Shown here one piece after another: positions 1 through 8,091 of a stretch of 41,645 bases of DNA. A program made the position numbers and the translations under genes. Origin of the DNA: Verrucomicrobiia bacterium (lineage in GTDB: Bacteria > Verrucomicrobiota > Verrucomicrobiia > Limisphaerales > UBA11358); contig JANWKE010000164.1 of the NCBI GenBank assembly GCA_025451535.1, forward strand, positions 1-41,645, given 5' to 3'. The notes under the pieces are model-generated. The model saw nothing but the letters and a program-made list of their open reading frames with translations, ran no database searches and was not told the origin of the DNA. Numbering within the stretch: position 1 is the first letter of the stretch; each line of letters begins with the position of its first letter.

Positions 1-1452
1 CTCGAAGTGCTCCGCATCATCAACGAGCCGACGGCCGCGTCGCTCGCCTACGGCCTCGACAAGAAAAAGGATGAGAAAATTGCTGTCTACGATTTGGGTG
101 GCGGCACGTTCGACATTTCCGTGCTGGAAATCGGCGACGGCGTATTTGAAGTGAAGGCCACCAACGGCGACACGCACCTGGGTGGTGACGACTGGGACGG
201 CCGGCTCATGGATTGGATCCTCGACGAATTCAAAAAAGACAGTGGCATGGACCTGCGCAAACAACCCGACGCGCTCCAACGCATCAAGGAAGAGGCCGAA
301 AAGGCGAAAATCGCTTTGTCATCAGCGCAGCAATACGACATCAACCTGCCGTTCATCACGGCGGACGCCAGTGGGCCGAAGCACATCCAGAAATCGCTTA
401 CCCGCGCGAAGATGGAACAGCTTTGCGACGATTTGTTCGAGCGGACCATCAAGCCGGTTCAAGCCTGCTTGAAGGACGCCGACATTGAGGCCGCGAAAAT
501 TGACGAGCTGGTGCTTGTCGGCGGCATGACCCGCATGCCGCGCGTGGTTGAAACCGCGCGCAAGCTCGTCAACAAGCAGCCGCACCAGGGCGTGAACCCG
601 GACGAAGTCGTCGCCGTGGGTGCCGGCATCCAGGGCGGCGTGCTCAAGGGCGAGGTCAAGGACGTGCTCCTGCTGGACGTGACGCCGTTGTCACTCGGCA
701 TCGAGACGCTGGGCGGCGTGTTCACGCGGCTCATCGAGCGCAACACGACCATTCCTACCCGCAAATCGGAAATTTTCTCCACCGCCTCGGACAACCAGCC
801 GGGCGTGGAAGTCCACGTGCTCCAGGGTGAACGCCAGTTTGCCCGCGACAACAAGACCATTGGCAAATTTCATCTGACCGACATTCCGCCGGCCCCGCGA
901 GGCGTGCCGCAGGTCGAGGTGACATTCGACATTGACGCCAACGGCATTTTGCACGTCGGCGCCAAGGACCTCGGCACGGGCAAGGAACAGAAAATCACCA
1001 TCACCGCCAGCAGCGGCCTTTCGAAGGACGAAATCGAGAAGATGCGCAAGGACGCCGAGCTACATGCCGACGAGGACAAAACAAAGAAGGAAGAAATCGA
1101 AACGCGCAACGAAGCGGACAGCGCGGTGTATCGCTCCGAAAAGATGTTGAAAGACACCGGCGACAAGATTTCCGGTGACGACAAGGCGAAGATTGAAAAG
1201 GCCGTCGCGGAAGTAAAGGAAGCGTTGAAAGGCAGTGACGCGGCTGCGATTAAATCTGCTGCGGAGAAGCTGAACGAGGCGTGGCAGGCCGTAAGCGCCG
1301 AGCTTTACAAGGCCGCCGCCGCCAAGGCCCAGGCCGAAAAGGCGCAGGGCGCCGGCGCCTCTGGCGGCGAACCGAAAGGCGAAGCGAAGTCCGACGACAA
1401 GAAGAAGGACGAAGGCGTGATTGACGCCGAAGTCGTGGACGAGAAGAAATAA
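1..1452 (+). CDS. dnaK: Chaperone DnaK (Hsp70), 5'-truncated by window edge
   Basis: ATP-dependent cytosolic chaperone that binds exposed hydrophobic segments of client proteins with DnaJ and GrpE. The reading frame is open from base 1. The first residues, '[18 protein letters not shown]', belong to the middle of the Hsp70 ATPase domain, so about 160 N-terminal residues lie outside the window. Visible features are the phosphate-2 segment '[16 protein letters not shown]', the '[11 protein letters not shown]' adenosine-binding segment, the interdomain linker '[13 protein letters not shown]', the substrate-binding beta domain, the helical lid, and the typical acidic tail '[13 protein letters not shown]'. 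It lies about 100 bp upstream of groES on the same strand, so the main chaperones are clustered. The ATG/GTG codons inside the fragment are not true starts. Confidence 0.97.
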   Translation, partial: LEVLRIINEPTAASLAYGLDKKKDEKIAVYDLGGGTFDISVLEIGDGVFEVKATNGDTHLGGDDWDGRLMDWILDEFKKDSGMDLRKQPDALQRIKEEAEKAKIALSSAQQYDINLPFITADASGPKHIQKSLTRAKMEQLCDDLFERTIKPVQACLKDADIEAAKIDELVLVGGMTRMPRVVETARKLVNKQPHQGVNPDEVVAVGAGIQGGVLKGEVKDVLLLDVTPLSLGIETLGGVFTRLIERNTTIPTRKSEIFSTASDNQPGVEVHVLQGERQFARDNKTIGKFHLTDIPPAPRGVPQVEVTFDIDANGILHVGAKDLGTGKEQKITITASSGLSKDEIEKMRKDAELHADEDKTKKEEIETRNEADSAVYRSEKMLKDTGDKISGDDKAKIEKAVAEVKEALKGSDAAAIKSAAEKLNEAWQAVSAELYKAAAAKAQAEKAQGAGASGGEPKGEAKSDDKKKDEGVIDAEVVDEKK

Positions 1453-1453
1453 A

Positions 1454-1484
1454 GGCAGGGACGGCGCGCCGCGCCGATCCTGCC
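1454..1484 (+). terminator. GC-rich hairpin after dnaK
   Basis: Just after the dnaK stop codon, GGCAGG (1454-1459) pairs with CCTGCC (1479-1484) and CGGCGCG (1462-1468) pairs with CGCGCCG (1470-1476), separated by a small internal loop. No T-run follows, so this may be an attenuating or 3'-protecting hairpin rather than a classic intrinsic terminator. It also resembles the REP-like palindromes nearby and could be a decayed copy. Confidence 0.5.
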
Positions 1485-1512
1485 ATAAATTTTCCCATCG
1501 CGGGTGCGGTGG

Positions 1513-1535
1513 GAGTTGATTACAATTAACAACTC
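1513..1535 (+). promoter_or_regulatory. Inverted repeat upstream of groES
   Basis: GAGTTG (1513-1518) and CAACTC (1530-1535) form a perfect 6-bp inverted repeat with an 11-bp AT-rich spacer, 22 bp upstream of the groES start. It sits where a heat-shock operator would be expected. It does not match the CIRCE consensus (TTAGCACTC-N9-GAGTGCTAA), so an HrcA site is not supported. A role in regulation is inference only. Confidence 0.3.
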
Positions 1536-1557
1536 AACCACAAACAAAAAACAAACT

Positions 1558-1851
1558 ATGGCACTAAACGTTAAACCGATCGGCGACCGTATCCTGGTCG
1601 AGCCGGTCGAAGAAAAAGAGGTCAAGAAGGGCGGCATCATCATTCCCGATACCGCCAAGGAAAAGCCGCAGGAGGGCATCATTGTCGCCCTCGGCACCGG
1701 CAAAACCAACGACGACGGGAAGAAAATCCCGTTTGAAGTCAAAAAGGGCGACCGGGTTTTGGTCAGCAAATACGGCGGCACGGAAATCAAAATTGACAAC
1801 AAGGAATACAAGATTTTGTCGTCGGACGACATCCTGGCCGTGCTCGACTAA
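1558..1851 (+). CDS. groES: Co-chaperonin GroES (Hsp10)
   Basis: Seven-membered lid of the GroEL folding chamber; cytosolic. The 97-aa product starts '[16 protein letters not shown]', the standard GroES N-terminus. It has the mobile loop '[18 protein letters not shown]', which contacts the GroEL apical domain, and ends '[14 protein letters not shown]'. The start at 1558 was chosen because upstream in-frame residues do not belong to the family and the length matches it. It precedes groEL by about 95 bp; the gap contains a 50-bp REP-like repeat, so the two genes may be co-transcribed with hairpin-mediated differential expression. Confidence 0.98.
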   Translation: MALNVKPIGDRILVEPVEEKEVKKGGIIIPDTAKEKPQEGIIVALGTGKTNDDGKKIPFEVKKGDRVLVSKYGGTEIKIDNKEYKILSSDDILAVLD

Positions 1852-1856
1852 AAAAT

Positions 1857-1906
1857 GGCAGGGTCGCGCTGCTGCGCGACCGGACGACCAGCAGGTCGTC
1901 CCTACC
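1857..1906 (+). repeat. 50-bp REP-like element, copy 1 (groES-groEL gap)
   Basis: Two adjacent hairpins: GGTCGCGC/GCGCGACC (1862-1869 with 1874-1881, loop TGCT) and GGACGACC/GGTCGTCC (1882-1889 with 1894-1901, loop AGCA). The element is almost the exact reverse complement of 3587-3636 after groEL, so the two copies flank groEL in opposite orientation. The paired-hairpin design is that of REP/BIME elements. Confidence 0.85.
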
Positions 1907-1945
1907 AAAACCAATCAACCATTAACAAAGAACTGATAAAAGATT

Positions 1946-3586
1946 ATGGCAGCAAAACAATTGATATTTGACGAGCAGGCGCGGCAGGCAATTTTGCGCG
2001 GCGTCCAGAAGCTCTCCAAGGCGGTCGTCGCCACGCTCGGCCCCAAAGGCCGCAATGTGGTCATCGACAAGAAATTCGGCTCCCCGACCATCACCAAGGA
2101 CGGTGTGACGGTGGCCAAGGAAATCGAGCTGGAAGATCCCTATGAAAACATGGGCGCCCAGATGGTCCGCGAAGTCGCCAGCAAAACCAGCGACACCGCC
2201 GGTGACGGCACGACGACGGCCACGGTGCTCGCGGAATCCATTTACCGCGAAGGCCTGAAATTCGTCACGTCCGGCGGCAATCCCATCGGCATTCAACGCG
2301 GCATCAACAAGGCCGTCGAGGCCGCCGTGGGCCAGCTCGACAAAATCACCAAGAAGGTGAAGGACAAGGACGAAATCCGCCAAGTGGCCGCGGTTTCCGC
2401 GAACTGGGATTTCGAAATTGCCGACAAAATCGCCGAGGCGATGGACAAGGTCGGCAAGGACGGCACGATCACCGTCGAGGAAGCCAAGTCCATTGAGACG
2501 ACGCTCGAAGTCGTCGAGGGCATGCAGTTCGACAAGGGTTATCTGTCGCCGTACTTCGTCACCAGCGCCGAGACGATGGAAGCGAAGCTCGAAGACGCTT
2601 ACATCCTCAATTACGAAAAGAAAATCAGCAGCTTGAAGGACCTGTTGCCGTTGCTCGAAAAGGCCGCGCGCTCAGGCAAGCCGCTGCTCATCATCGCCGA
2701 AGAAGTCGAAGGCGAAGCGCTCGCGACGCTGGTCGTGAACAAACTGCGCGGCACGTTGAACGTCTGCGCCGTGAAGGCGCCGGGCTTCGGCGACCGCCGC
2801 AAGGCCATGCTGGAAGACATCGCCGTCCTCACCGGTGGCAAGTTCATCAGCGAAGACCTCGGTATCAAGCTGGAGAGCATTGAATTGGCCGACCTCGGCC
2901 GCGCCAAGAGCATCGTGGTGGACAAGGAAAATACCACCATCGTTGAAGGCGGCGGCAAGTCGTCGGACATCCAGGGCCGCGTGAATCAAATCCGCCGCCA
3001 GATCGAGGAGACGACGAGCGATTACGACCGCGAGAAATTGCAGGAACGCCTGGCGAAACTCGCCGGCGGCGTGGCCGTCATCAACGTCGGCGCCGCGACC
3101 GAGACCGAGATGAAGGAAAAGAAAGCCCGCGTGGAAGACGCGCTGCACGCGACCCGCGCGGCGGTCGAGGAAGGCATTGTGGCCGGCGGCGGTGTGGCGT
3201 TGCTGCGCTGCCTGAGCGCCATTGAAACCGTCAGGGGCGCGAGCGAAGACGAAAAGATCGGCGTGGACATCGTGAAACGCGCCATCGAATCGCCGCTCCG
3301 TTCGCTCGCGGACAACGCGGGCGTGGAAGGCTCCGTCATCGTGGAAGAAGTCAAGAAGCGCAAGGGCAATGAAGGTTACAACGTGGCCACCAACGAGTAC
3401 GAAGACCTCGTGAAGGCCGGCATTGTGGACCCGAAGAAAGTCACGCGGACCGCGCTGCAAAACGCGGCGTCGATTGCCGGTTTGTTGCTCACGACCGAAT
3501 GCCTGATCACGGAAATTCCGGAGAAGGAAAAGCCGGCCCCGATGCCCGGTGGCGGCGGCGGCGGAATGGGCGGAATGGATTATTAA
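1946..3586 (+). CDS. groEL: Chaperonin GroEL (Hsp60)
   Basis: ATP-driven 14-mer folding chamber in the cytosol, working with GroES. The 546-aa length is typical. The sequence contains '[18 protein letters not shown]' and the ATP-binding motif '[13 protein letters not shown]'. '[14 protein letters not shown]' lies near residue 410, and the Gly/Met-rich tail '[12 protein letters not shown]' lines the cavity. The start at 1946 gives the classic '[20 protein letters not shown]' N-terminus. One gene copy is seen here; Verrucomicrobia may carry additional groEL paralogs elsewhere, which this window cannot show. It is followed by a REP-like element and a strong terminator. Confidence 0.98.
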   Translation: MAAKQLIFDEQARQAILRGVQKLSKAVVATLGPKGRNVVIDKKFGSPTITKDGVTVAKEIELEDPYENMGAQMVREVASKTSDTAGDGTTTATVLAESIYREGLKFVTSGGNPIGIQRGINKAVEAAVGQLDKITKKVKDKDEIRQVAAVSANWDFEIADKIAEAMDKVGKDGTITVEEAKSIETTLEVVEGMQFDKGYLSPYFVTSAETMEAKLEDAYILNYEKKISSLKDLLPLLEKAARSGKPLLIIAEEVEGEALATLVVNKLRGTLNVCAVKAPGFGDRRKAMLEDIAVLTGGKFISEDLGIKLESIELADLGRAKSIVVDKENTTIVEGGGKSSDIQGRVNQIRRQIEETTSDYDREKLQERLAKLAGGVAVINVGAATETEMKEKKARVEDALHATRAAVEEGIVAGGGVALLRCLSAIETVRGASEDEKIGVDIVKRAIESPLRSLADNAGVEGSVIVEEVKKRKGNEGYNVATNEYEDLVKAGIVDPKKVTRTALQNAASIAGLLLTTECLITEIPEKEKPAPMPGGGGGGMGGMDY

Positions 3587-3636
3587 GGTAGGGACGACCT
3601 GCTGGCCGTCCGGTCGCGCGGCAGCGCGACCCTACC
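3587..3636 (-). repeat. 50-bp REP-like element, copy 2 (after groEL)
   Basis: Starts directly after the groEL stop codon. It is the reverse complement of 1857-1906 with only a few substitutions. It keeps both hairpins (GGACGACC-like and GGTCGCGC/GCGCGACC) and the terminal GGTAGGG/CCCTACC borders. Confidence 0.85.
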
Positions 3637-3649
3637 GCAGAATCACGAA

Positions 3650-3682
3650 CGAGGCTGGAAGCAATTCCAGCCTCGTTTTTTT
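3650..3682 (+). terminator. Intrinsic terminator of the groES-groEL unit
   Basis: A perfect 11-bp stem, CGAGGCTGGAA (3650-3660) with TTCCAGCCTCG (3665-3675), is closed by a GCAA (GNRA-type) tetraloop and followed by seven T residues (3676-3682). This is a textbook Rho-independent terminator ending the chaperone transcript. Confidence 0.92.
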
Positions 3683-3741
3683 GCGTTGTCAACCTGGCAA
3701 GCTGAGCGGTAAACCTTCATGGCGTTACTAAAATCCCGGGG

Positions 3742-3802
3742 CGGGGACGGCTCGTCCCCGGATTTTTCAGGACTTTGCGGGGACAAGCTGTCGCCACCCC
3801 AA
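3742..3802 (+). repeat. REP palindromes upstream of the RAYT gene
   Basis: A hairpin GGGGACG-GCT-CGTCCCC lies at 3743-3759. A second, imperfect palindrome, GGGGACAAGCTGTCGCC, lies at 3779-3795 and is followed by ACCCCA. Close relatives of both occur inside and after the transposase-like gene at 3810-4571, so these are probably the cognate REPs. Confidence 0.75.
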
Positions 3803-3809
3803 TGGGACC

Positions 3810-4571
3810 ATGAAAACGGATCAACTCAAGCAACTCGTCAATGACAAGCGCCGATGGAGCAACGCGCTGTCACAGGATGATGAGAAACGGGGATTCAAAG
3901 GCTGGTACGCCTCCAAACATCTTCCGCATTTCGACGCTCCTGGCACCCGCCAGTTTATCACTTACCGACTGGCCGACGCCATGCCCGCCGCGCGCCGAAG
4001 CGAATGGAAAGCTTTTTTGGCGCTCGAAGATGATCTGGAAAAACAGCGCAAAATCGAGGGCTATCTCGACAAGGGACATGGTAAATGTCACCTGCGCGAT
4101 CCGCGCATTGCGGACCTGGTACAGGGAAATCTCTGGCATCTCGACGGACTCAAATACCGCCTCCTGGCGTGGGTCATCATGCCCAATCATGTTCATGTCG
4201 TGATCGAGATGGGCAACGTGCCGCTAGGCGAAATCATGAAAAGCTGGAAAAGTTACACGTCCAAGGAAGCCCAAAAAAACCTCTGGGGTGGGGACGGCTC
4301 GTCCCCGCAAGCCGCTGATTTGGAATGCGGGGATGAGCCGTCCCCGCCCCGGACGTTTTGGGAGGAGGACTATTTTGACCGCTATCTGCGTGATGATGAT
4401 CATTACCGCCGCGTCGTGCATTATATCGAAAACAACCCCAACAAGGCTGGGTTGGTTGAATCGCCGGCGGATTGGCCGTGGAGCAGTGCCAGGTATCGCG
4501 GTGAACCCGGCCCAGTCGTACCGGCGCTGACGCATCCGGTGCCGAAGCAGCAAGCGGAATCCGGGGTATGA
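3810..4571 (+). CDS. REP-associated tyrosine transposase (RAYT, Y1/TnpA_REP family)
   Basis: Single-strand DNA nuclease/transposase-like protein of the IS200-related Y1 superfamily. RAYTs are domesticated or semi-domesticated and are linked to spread of REP palindromes. The 253-aa product has the metal-binding HUH segment 'WVIMPNHVHVVIEM' (about residues 123-136). It also has the family block 'YFDRYLRDDDHYRRVVHYIE' followed by 'NNPNKAGLV', which carries the candidate catalytic tyrosine. The N-terminus 'FKGWYASKHLPHFDAPGTRQ' is also typical. An insert of about 25 residues ('GGDGSSPQAADLECGDEPSP' core, about residues 161-180) is encoded by two REP palindromes lying in frame. The gene is flanked by more copies. 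No terminal repeats of a complete IS were found, so it is probably resident rather than autonomous. Confidence 0.9.
   Translation: MKTDQLKQLVNDKRRWSNALSQDDEKRGFKGWYASKHLPHFDAPGTRQFITYRLADAMPAARRSEWKAFLALEDDLEKQRKIEGYLDKGHGKCHLRDPRIADLVQGNLWHLDGLKYRLLAWVIMPNHVHVVIEMGNVPLGEIMKSWKSYTSKEAQKNLWGGDGSSPQAADLECGDEPSPPRTFWEEDYFDRYLRDDDHYRRVVHYIENNPNKAGLVESPADWPWSSARYRGEPGPVVPALTHPVPKQQAESGV
4290..4345 (+). repeat. REP pair inside the RAYT reading frame
   Basis: GGGGACGGCTCGTCCCC (4290-4306) and GGGGATGAGCCGTCCCC (4329-4345) are inverted copies of the same palindrome found upstream at 3743-3759. Together they form a BIME-like head-to-head pair. They keep the reading frame open and add Gly/Asp/Ser/Pro-rich residues between the HUH and the tyrosine block. 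Confidence 0.8.
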
Positions 4572-4579
4572 AGGTTGGC

Positions 4580-4624
4580 GGGGACAAGCTGTCCCCACCC
4601 CAGGGTGGCGACAGCCTGTCGCCA
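4580..4624 (+). repeat. REP palindromes downstream of the RAYT gene
   Basis: GGGGACAAGCTGTCCCC (4580-4596) is followed by TGGCGACA-GCC-TGTCGCCA (4606-4624). The first matches the imperfect copy at 3779-3795. Both are perfect or near-perfect stems. Nothing else is visible between the RAYT stop and the promoter near 4690. Confidence 0.75.
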
Positions 4625-4680
4625 TCAATCTTTTCTCCTCATCCTTTGCCGAAACGGCAGGTTTAACCCTGAGAAATGTA

Positions 4681-4721
4681 TGTAAAGAATGCTTGACATA
4701 CTGTAAAGTATGCTTTACACT
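4681..4721 (+). promoter_or_regulatory. Sigma-70 promoter with overlapping TGTAAAG operator
   Basis: A -35 box TTGACA (4693-4698), a 17-bp spacer and a -10-like TACACT (4716-4721) precede the membrane-protein/XRE unit. TGTAAAG occurs at 4681-4687 and again at 4702-4708, where it forms a perfect inverted repeat with CTTTACA (4713-4719) across the spacer and -10 box. A repressor bound there would block RNA polymerase. The XRE protein at 5553-5750, the last gene of the unit, is the obvious candidate (inference). Confidence 0.75.
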
Positions 4722-4760
4722 GCCACTATGACTGAAAAACCAAATCTTCCGGAGGAAATC

Positions 4761-5174
4761 ATGTTCGGCCCGGCTTATTCCCTGCGGGCGAACCTGAAAG
4801 CAAACACCTGGGCCTTTGTGGCCATGCTGTTGTCATTGGGGGGTGATGTATTGCTTGCCCAACACGACGATTGGAGCGTCTTTCCAAAGGTGATCATTGC
4901 GATGGTGCCTCTGCTCATCAGCCTGCTTTGGGTGCGTGGCATGGACGAATTGCATCGCCGGATATCGTTGGAAGCGTGTCTCTTTGCGACGGTCGTGACC
5001 CTTTTTGTAGTGACCGCCTGGCATCTGCTGGATCAGGCGGGCTTTTTCCAACCCGGCATTTTACCCGGCCGGCTGCACCTGGTCTCGCATTTCCATACCG
5101 CCAGTTTCCCGATTTCGCTCGTTCTGGGGTTTTATTTTGTCGGTTACGCCATTTTTAAACGCCGCTACCAATAG
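4761..5174 (+). CDS. Small polytopic membrane protein, first gene of an XRE-regulated unit
   Basis: Function unknown. The start at 4761 is favoured because GGAGGA (4751-4756) sits just upstream. An ATG at 4728 has no Shine-Dalgarno and would lie at the predicted transcription start, although leaderless translation there cannot be excluded. The 137-aa product has about four hydrophobic segments (around 'NTWAFVAMLLSLGGDVLL', 'VIIAMVPLLISLLWV', 'ATVVTLFVVTAWHLL' and 'FPISLVLGFYFVGYAIF'). A charged loop 'RGMDELHRRISLEA' follows the second. The same loop pattern, 'EVDEMWRKIYMEAFAF', appears in the next gene, so the two are probably distant paralogs forming a membrane pair. Confidence 0.8.
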   Translation: MFGPAYSLRANLKANTWAFVAMLLSLGGDVLLAQHDDWSVFPKVIIAMVPLLISLLWVRGMDELHRRISLEACLFATVVTLFVVTAWHLLDQAGFFQPGILPGRLHLVSHFHTASFPISLVLGFYFVGYAIFKRRYQ

Positions 5175-5181
5175 GCGATTT

Positions 5182-5556
5182 ATGAAACCGCACATTAAAA
5201 AATACTACCTGCGAATGACTGGCGGCTTCGTCACGTATGCGTTGGGGCTTTTCGCGCTGAATCACTTTTACAGAGAACACTCGCCATACAGATATTGGCT
5301 CGTTCTATTGCCGGTTCTGCCGCTGATTTATGTTTCCGCCGCCATCATCCGCTTCATTTCAGAAGTCGATGAGATGTGGAGGAAAATTTACATGGAAGCG
5401 TTTGCCTTTTCCGGCATCGCCACGGGGTTTACCTGTTTTACCTACCTGTTCTTCCGCGACATGGGCGCGCCGGAATTTCATGCCGAGTGGGCATATTACC
5501 TGATGTTCGCCTACTTTGGGATTGGCTTTATCTTTTCCTGGCGGAGGTATCGATGA
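5182..5556 (+). CDS. Small polytopic membrane protein, paralog-like partner
   Basis: Function unknown; 124 aa starting 'MKPHIKKYYLRMTGGFVTYA'. It has about four transmembrane segments, with the amphipathic loop 'EVDEMWRKIYMEAFAF' between the second and third. This layout matches the preceding gene (topology and the 'DE..R.I..EA' loop). It begins 7 bp after the preceding stop codon and its TGA overlaps the ATG of the XRE gene (ATGA), so the three are translationally linked. Membrane proteins of this size next to an XRE regulator are common in bacteria, but I cannot name a function. Confidence 0.8.
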   Translation: MKPHIKKYYLRMTGGFVTYALGLFALNHFYREHSPYRYWLVLLPVLPLIYVSAAIIRFISEVDEMWRKIYMEAFAFSGIATGFTCFTYLFFRDMGAPEFHAEWAYYLMFAYFGIGFIFSWRRYR

Positions 5557-5750
5557 AAAACCGTTTGCGCGAATTGCGCGCGGCGAGAGCATGGTCGCAA
5601 TCGGATCTGGCGGACCAGCTCGGCGTCTCGCGCCAGACGGTGAACGCCATCGAGACGGAGAAATACGATCCGAGCCTGCCGCTGGCCTTCAAGGTAGCGC
5701 GCTTGTTTAAAACGTCCATCGAGGAGATCTTTGAAATGGACGGCGATTAA
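5553..5750 (+). CDS. XRE-family helix-turn-helix regulator (65 aa)
   Basis: Minimal Cro/CI-type DNA-binding protein. The HTH is 'WSQSDLADQLGVSRQTVNAI', with the recognition helix in 'SRQTVNAIE'. The C-terminal stretch 'LAFKVARLFKTSIEEIFEMD' is the standard ending of the short YozG-like XRE group. It overlaps the upstream membrane-protein stop codon by 4 bp (ATGA), so it is co-expressed with the two membrane proteins. It most likely represses the unit through the TGTAAAG inverted repeat at 4702-4719 (inference). No ligand-binding domain is present. Confidence 0.93.
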   Translation: MKNRLRELRAARAWSQSDLADQLGVSRQTVNAIETEKYDPSLPLAFKVARLFKTSIEEIFEMDGD

Positions 5751-5803
5751 TTGAGGTTGAACCGGAACAAAGGGGAACCGTTTGCTTCTCACTTTTGGCG
5801 CTT

Positions 5804-5832
5804 TTGCGATTCGGCATCCGAGATGCTATGAT
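5804..5832 (+). promoter_or_regulatory. Promoter with palindromic spacer before the subtilase
   Basis: TTGCGA (5804-5809), a 17-bp spacer and TATGAT (5827-5832) form a good sigma-70-like promoter 22 bp upstream of the subtilase ATG. The spacer contains the perfect inverted repeat GCATC-CGA-GATGC (5814-5826), well placed to bind a regulator. The regulator is unknown. Confidence 0.6.
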
Positions 5833-5854
5833 ATCCGCAATAACATAAGCTTTA

Positions 5855-7951
5855 ATGAAGATTTTCCCTCAAGGAGTGTCCGCCGCCTTCGTGATTCTGA
5901 GCCTGACAGTCGTCGCATGGGCAGGTCCAAACCATCCGGCTACCGAATATGTTGAAGGTGATGTTATCGTCACTTTCAAGCCGCCGGTCAATCTGGCCAG
6001 CGCCGAACAGAGATTGGCCGGCCATTCGCTGGGATGGCGGAAACTTTTTGCCGAATTTTCCCGGCAGCGCGGTAAAGAGACGGGGTTGGTGCACGCGAAC
6101 GACCGGACAACGGCGCAACTGGTTGCCGAACTGAGCCGGGACCCGGCGGTGGAAACGGCCGAACCGAATTACCTGCGCTGGGTCACCGCCGCGCCGCCCA
6201 ATGACACGTGTTTTACCAACCTGTGGGCACTGCAAAACACCGGCCAGACCATCAACGGCAGTTCGGGCACCATAGCGGGCACGGCAGGAGATGACATCCG
6301 TTTTATCGGAGCCTGGGCACTGGCCCAGCCACCCGGCACCAACCGGCCGGTGGTGGCCGTCATTGACAGCGGCGTGGATTACCGGCACCCGGATCTGGCC
6401 GGCAACGTGTGGACCAATACCGGTGAAATTCCCAACAATAGTGCGGATGACGATCACGATGGCTACACGGATGATTATTACGGTTATGATTTTGCGGACA
6501 ACCTGCCCGACCCGATCGATTCCGGTTTTCACGGAACACACGTGGCCGGAACCATCGCCGCCGTCGGCAATAACGCGATGGGCGTGATTGGCGTGGATTA
6601 TCAGGCCAGAATCATGTCACTGCGGGCATCGAACGATGGCAACTCGCTGCCTGATTCGGCCATCATTTCGGCCATTCAGTACGCGACCATGATGAAAGGC
6701 CGGGGGGTCAATGTCGTCGCCATTAATGAATCGTTCGGCGGTGGCGGCTCGAACAGCACCGAGCGCGCGGCCATGGTTTCCGCCGGCAACGCCGGCATCA
6801 TCTTCTGTGTCGCCGCCGGAAACAGCACCAGCGACAATGATACCACCCTGACGTATCCCGCCGATTACCGGCTGGGTAATATGATTGTCGTGGCGGCCAC
6901 GGACCAGAACGATGCTTTGGCGTCTTTTTCGAATTTCGGGACCAATACCGTGGATCTGGGTGCGCCCGGGGTGAACATTCTGTCATTGCTGCCCATTGCG
7001 CCGGGTGTCCCGCCGGAAGGCGTTGTTTTTTCCCAGGTCCAGCAGGGTCCCACAATTTATAGCGCCGACGACATGGCTTTTTCCGGCGTCACGACCGGTC
7101 TTACTGCCACCGTCTATAATTGCGGGCTGGGAAATCCCGCGGACTTTCCGGCCGCCGTCAGCAACAATATTGCGCTGATACAACGCGGCACGCTTACCTT
7201 TTCCAACAAGGTTCTTAACGCCATGGCGGCCGGCGCGCGGGCCGCTATCATTTACAACAATGCCGCCGGCAATTTCAACGGCACTCTGGGAGAGACCAAC
7301 AACTGGATTCCCGCCGTCTCACTTTCCCAGGCCGACGGATTGGCGTTACAAACCAATGCCCCGGCCACCGTCGTGCACGGGCTTTATGAATATCTGGACG
7401 GCACTTCGATGGCGACGCCGCACGTGGCCGGCGCGGTCGCGTTCGCCGCAATGAATTTCCCGAGTGAAACCGTGACGCAGCGGGTTCAACGTGTTCTCAC
7501 GAATGCAGACGTCATCCCGGGTTTGCAGGGCTTGGTGCACAACAGCCGGCGGCTTAATTTGCAGCGCATCGTGGATACCGACGCCAACGGCCTGCCGGAT
7601 TGGTGGGAACTCCAGTACTTCGGCCGCCAGACCGGTACCGACCCCAATGCCGACCCCGACCACGACGGCATGAACAATCTCGCGGAATGGATTGCCGGAA
7701 CAAACCCAACGAATGCTGCCTCCGTTCTGCGGCTGACATTGGTGTCGGCCACCAACGCCAATAACGTCGTGGTAAGCTGGCCGAGCGTAGCCGGAAAAAA
7801 TTACTGGCTGGCACGTTCCACCAACCTGGCGGCGGGCTTCAACACCGTCGTCAGCACGAACATTGCCGCCACCGCGCCCACCAACACCCAGACCGACACG
7901 GCGATTCTGCCCGGCAACACCCGTTTCTACCGGGTCGGCGTGCAGCAATAA
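5855..7951 (+). CDS. Secreted subtilisin-like serine protease (S8) with PA insert
   Basis: Exported endopeptidase, 698 aa. An N-terminal signal peptide ends near 'VVAWAG'. An inhibitor-like propeptide follows (about residues 30-108, 'EYVEGDVIVTFKPP'). The catalytic triad is Asp171 in 'VVAVIDSGVDYRHPD', His226 in 'FHGTHVAGT' and Ser518 in 'DGTSMATPHVAGA', with the oxyanion Asn323 in 'AAGNS'. A protease-associated (PA) domain is inserted at about residues 385-510. After the catalytic domain comes the linker 'LPDWWELQYFGRQTG' with an Asp-rich 'DPDHDGMNNLAEW' calcium-type repeat, then a beta-rich C-terminal domain. This tail is common in Verrucomicrobia exoproteins. It has its own promoter at 5804-5832 and is monocistronic. 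Confidence 0.95.
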   Translation: MKIFPQGVSAAFVILSLTVVAWAGPNHPATEYVEGDVIVTFKPPVNLASAEQRLAGHSLGWRKLFAEFSRQRGKETGLVHANDRTTAQLVAELSRDPAVETAEPNYLRWVTAAPPNDTCFTNLWALQNTGQTINGSSGTIAGTAGDDIRFIGAWALAQPPGTNRPVVAVIDSGVDYRHPDLAGNVWTNTGEIPNNSADDDHDGYTDDYYGYDFADNLPDPIDSGFHGTHVAGTIAAVGNNAMGVIGVDYQARIMSLRASNDGNSLPDSAIISAIQYATMMKGRGVNVVAINESFGGGGSNSTERAAMVSAGNAGIIFCVAAGNSTSDNDTTLTYPADYRLGNMIVVAATDQNDALASFSNFGTNTVDLGAPGVNILSLLPIAPGVPPEGVVFSQVQQGPTIYSADDMAFSGVTTGLTATVYNCGLGNPADFPAAVSNNIALIQRGTLTFSNKVLNAMAAGARAAIIYNNAAGNFNGTLGETNNWIPAVSLSQADGLALQTNAPATVVHGLYEYLDGTSMATPHVAGAVAFAAMNFPSETVTQRVQRVLTNADVIPGLQGLVHNSRRLNLQRIVDTDANGLPDWWELQYFGRQTGTDPNADPDHDGMNNLAEWIAGTNPTNAASVLRLTLVSATNANNVVVSWPSVAGKNYWLARSTNLAAGFNTVVSTNIAATAPTNTQTDTAILPGNTRFYRVGVQQ

Positions 7952-8036
7952 AACCCGACGGAACGGGAAATTGAGTGCGGCTGAAAGCTATTTAAACCGC
8001 GTCCCGGCCTGCCAGCGGAGTTTAATAAAGTTTAGA

Positions 8037-8065
8037 TTGACTTTTGTTTTGTTTAGTTGTATAAA
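8037..8065 (+). promoter_or_regulatory. Promoter of the DUF2089-like/membrane protein unit
   Basis: TTGACT (8037-8042), a 17-bp spacer and TATAAA (8060-8065) lie in a strikingly AT-rich stretch 26 bp before the start at 8092. No clear Shine-Dalgarno sequence follows. Confidence 0.6.
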
Positions 8066-8091
8066 GTAAAAAGCAATTTGAATTTTATTAA

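Noticed and set aside
2672-3460. 262-codon open frame antisense to groEL
   Set aside because: Shadow of groEL: low-complexity, His/Ala/Arg-rich product without family features.
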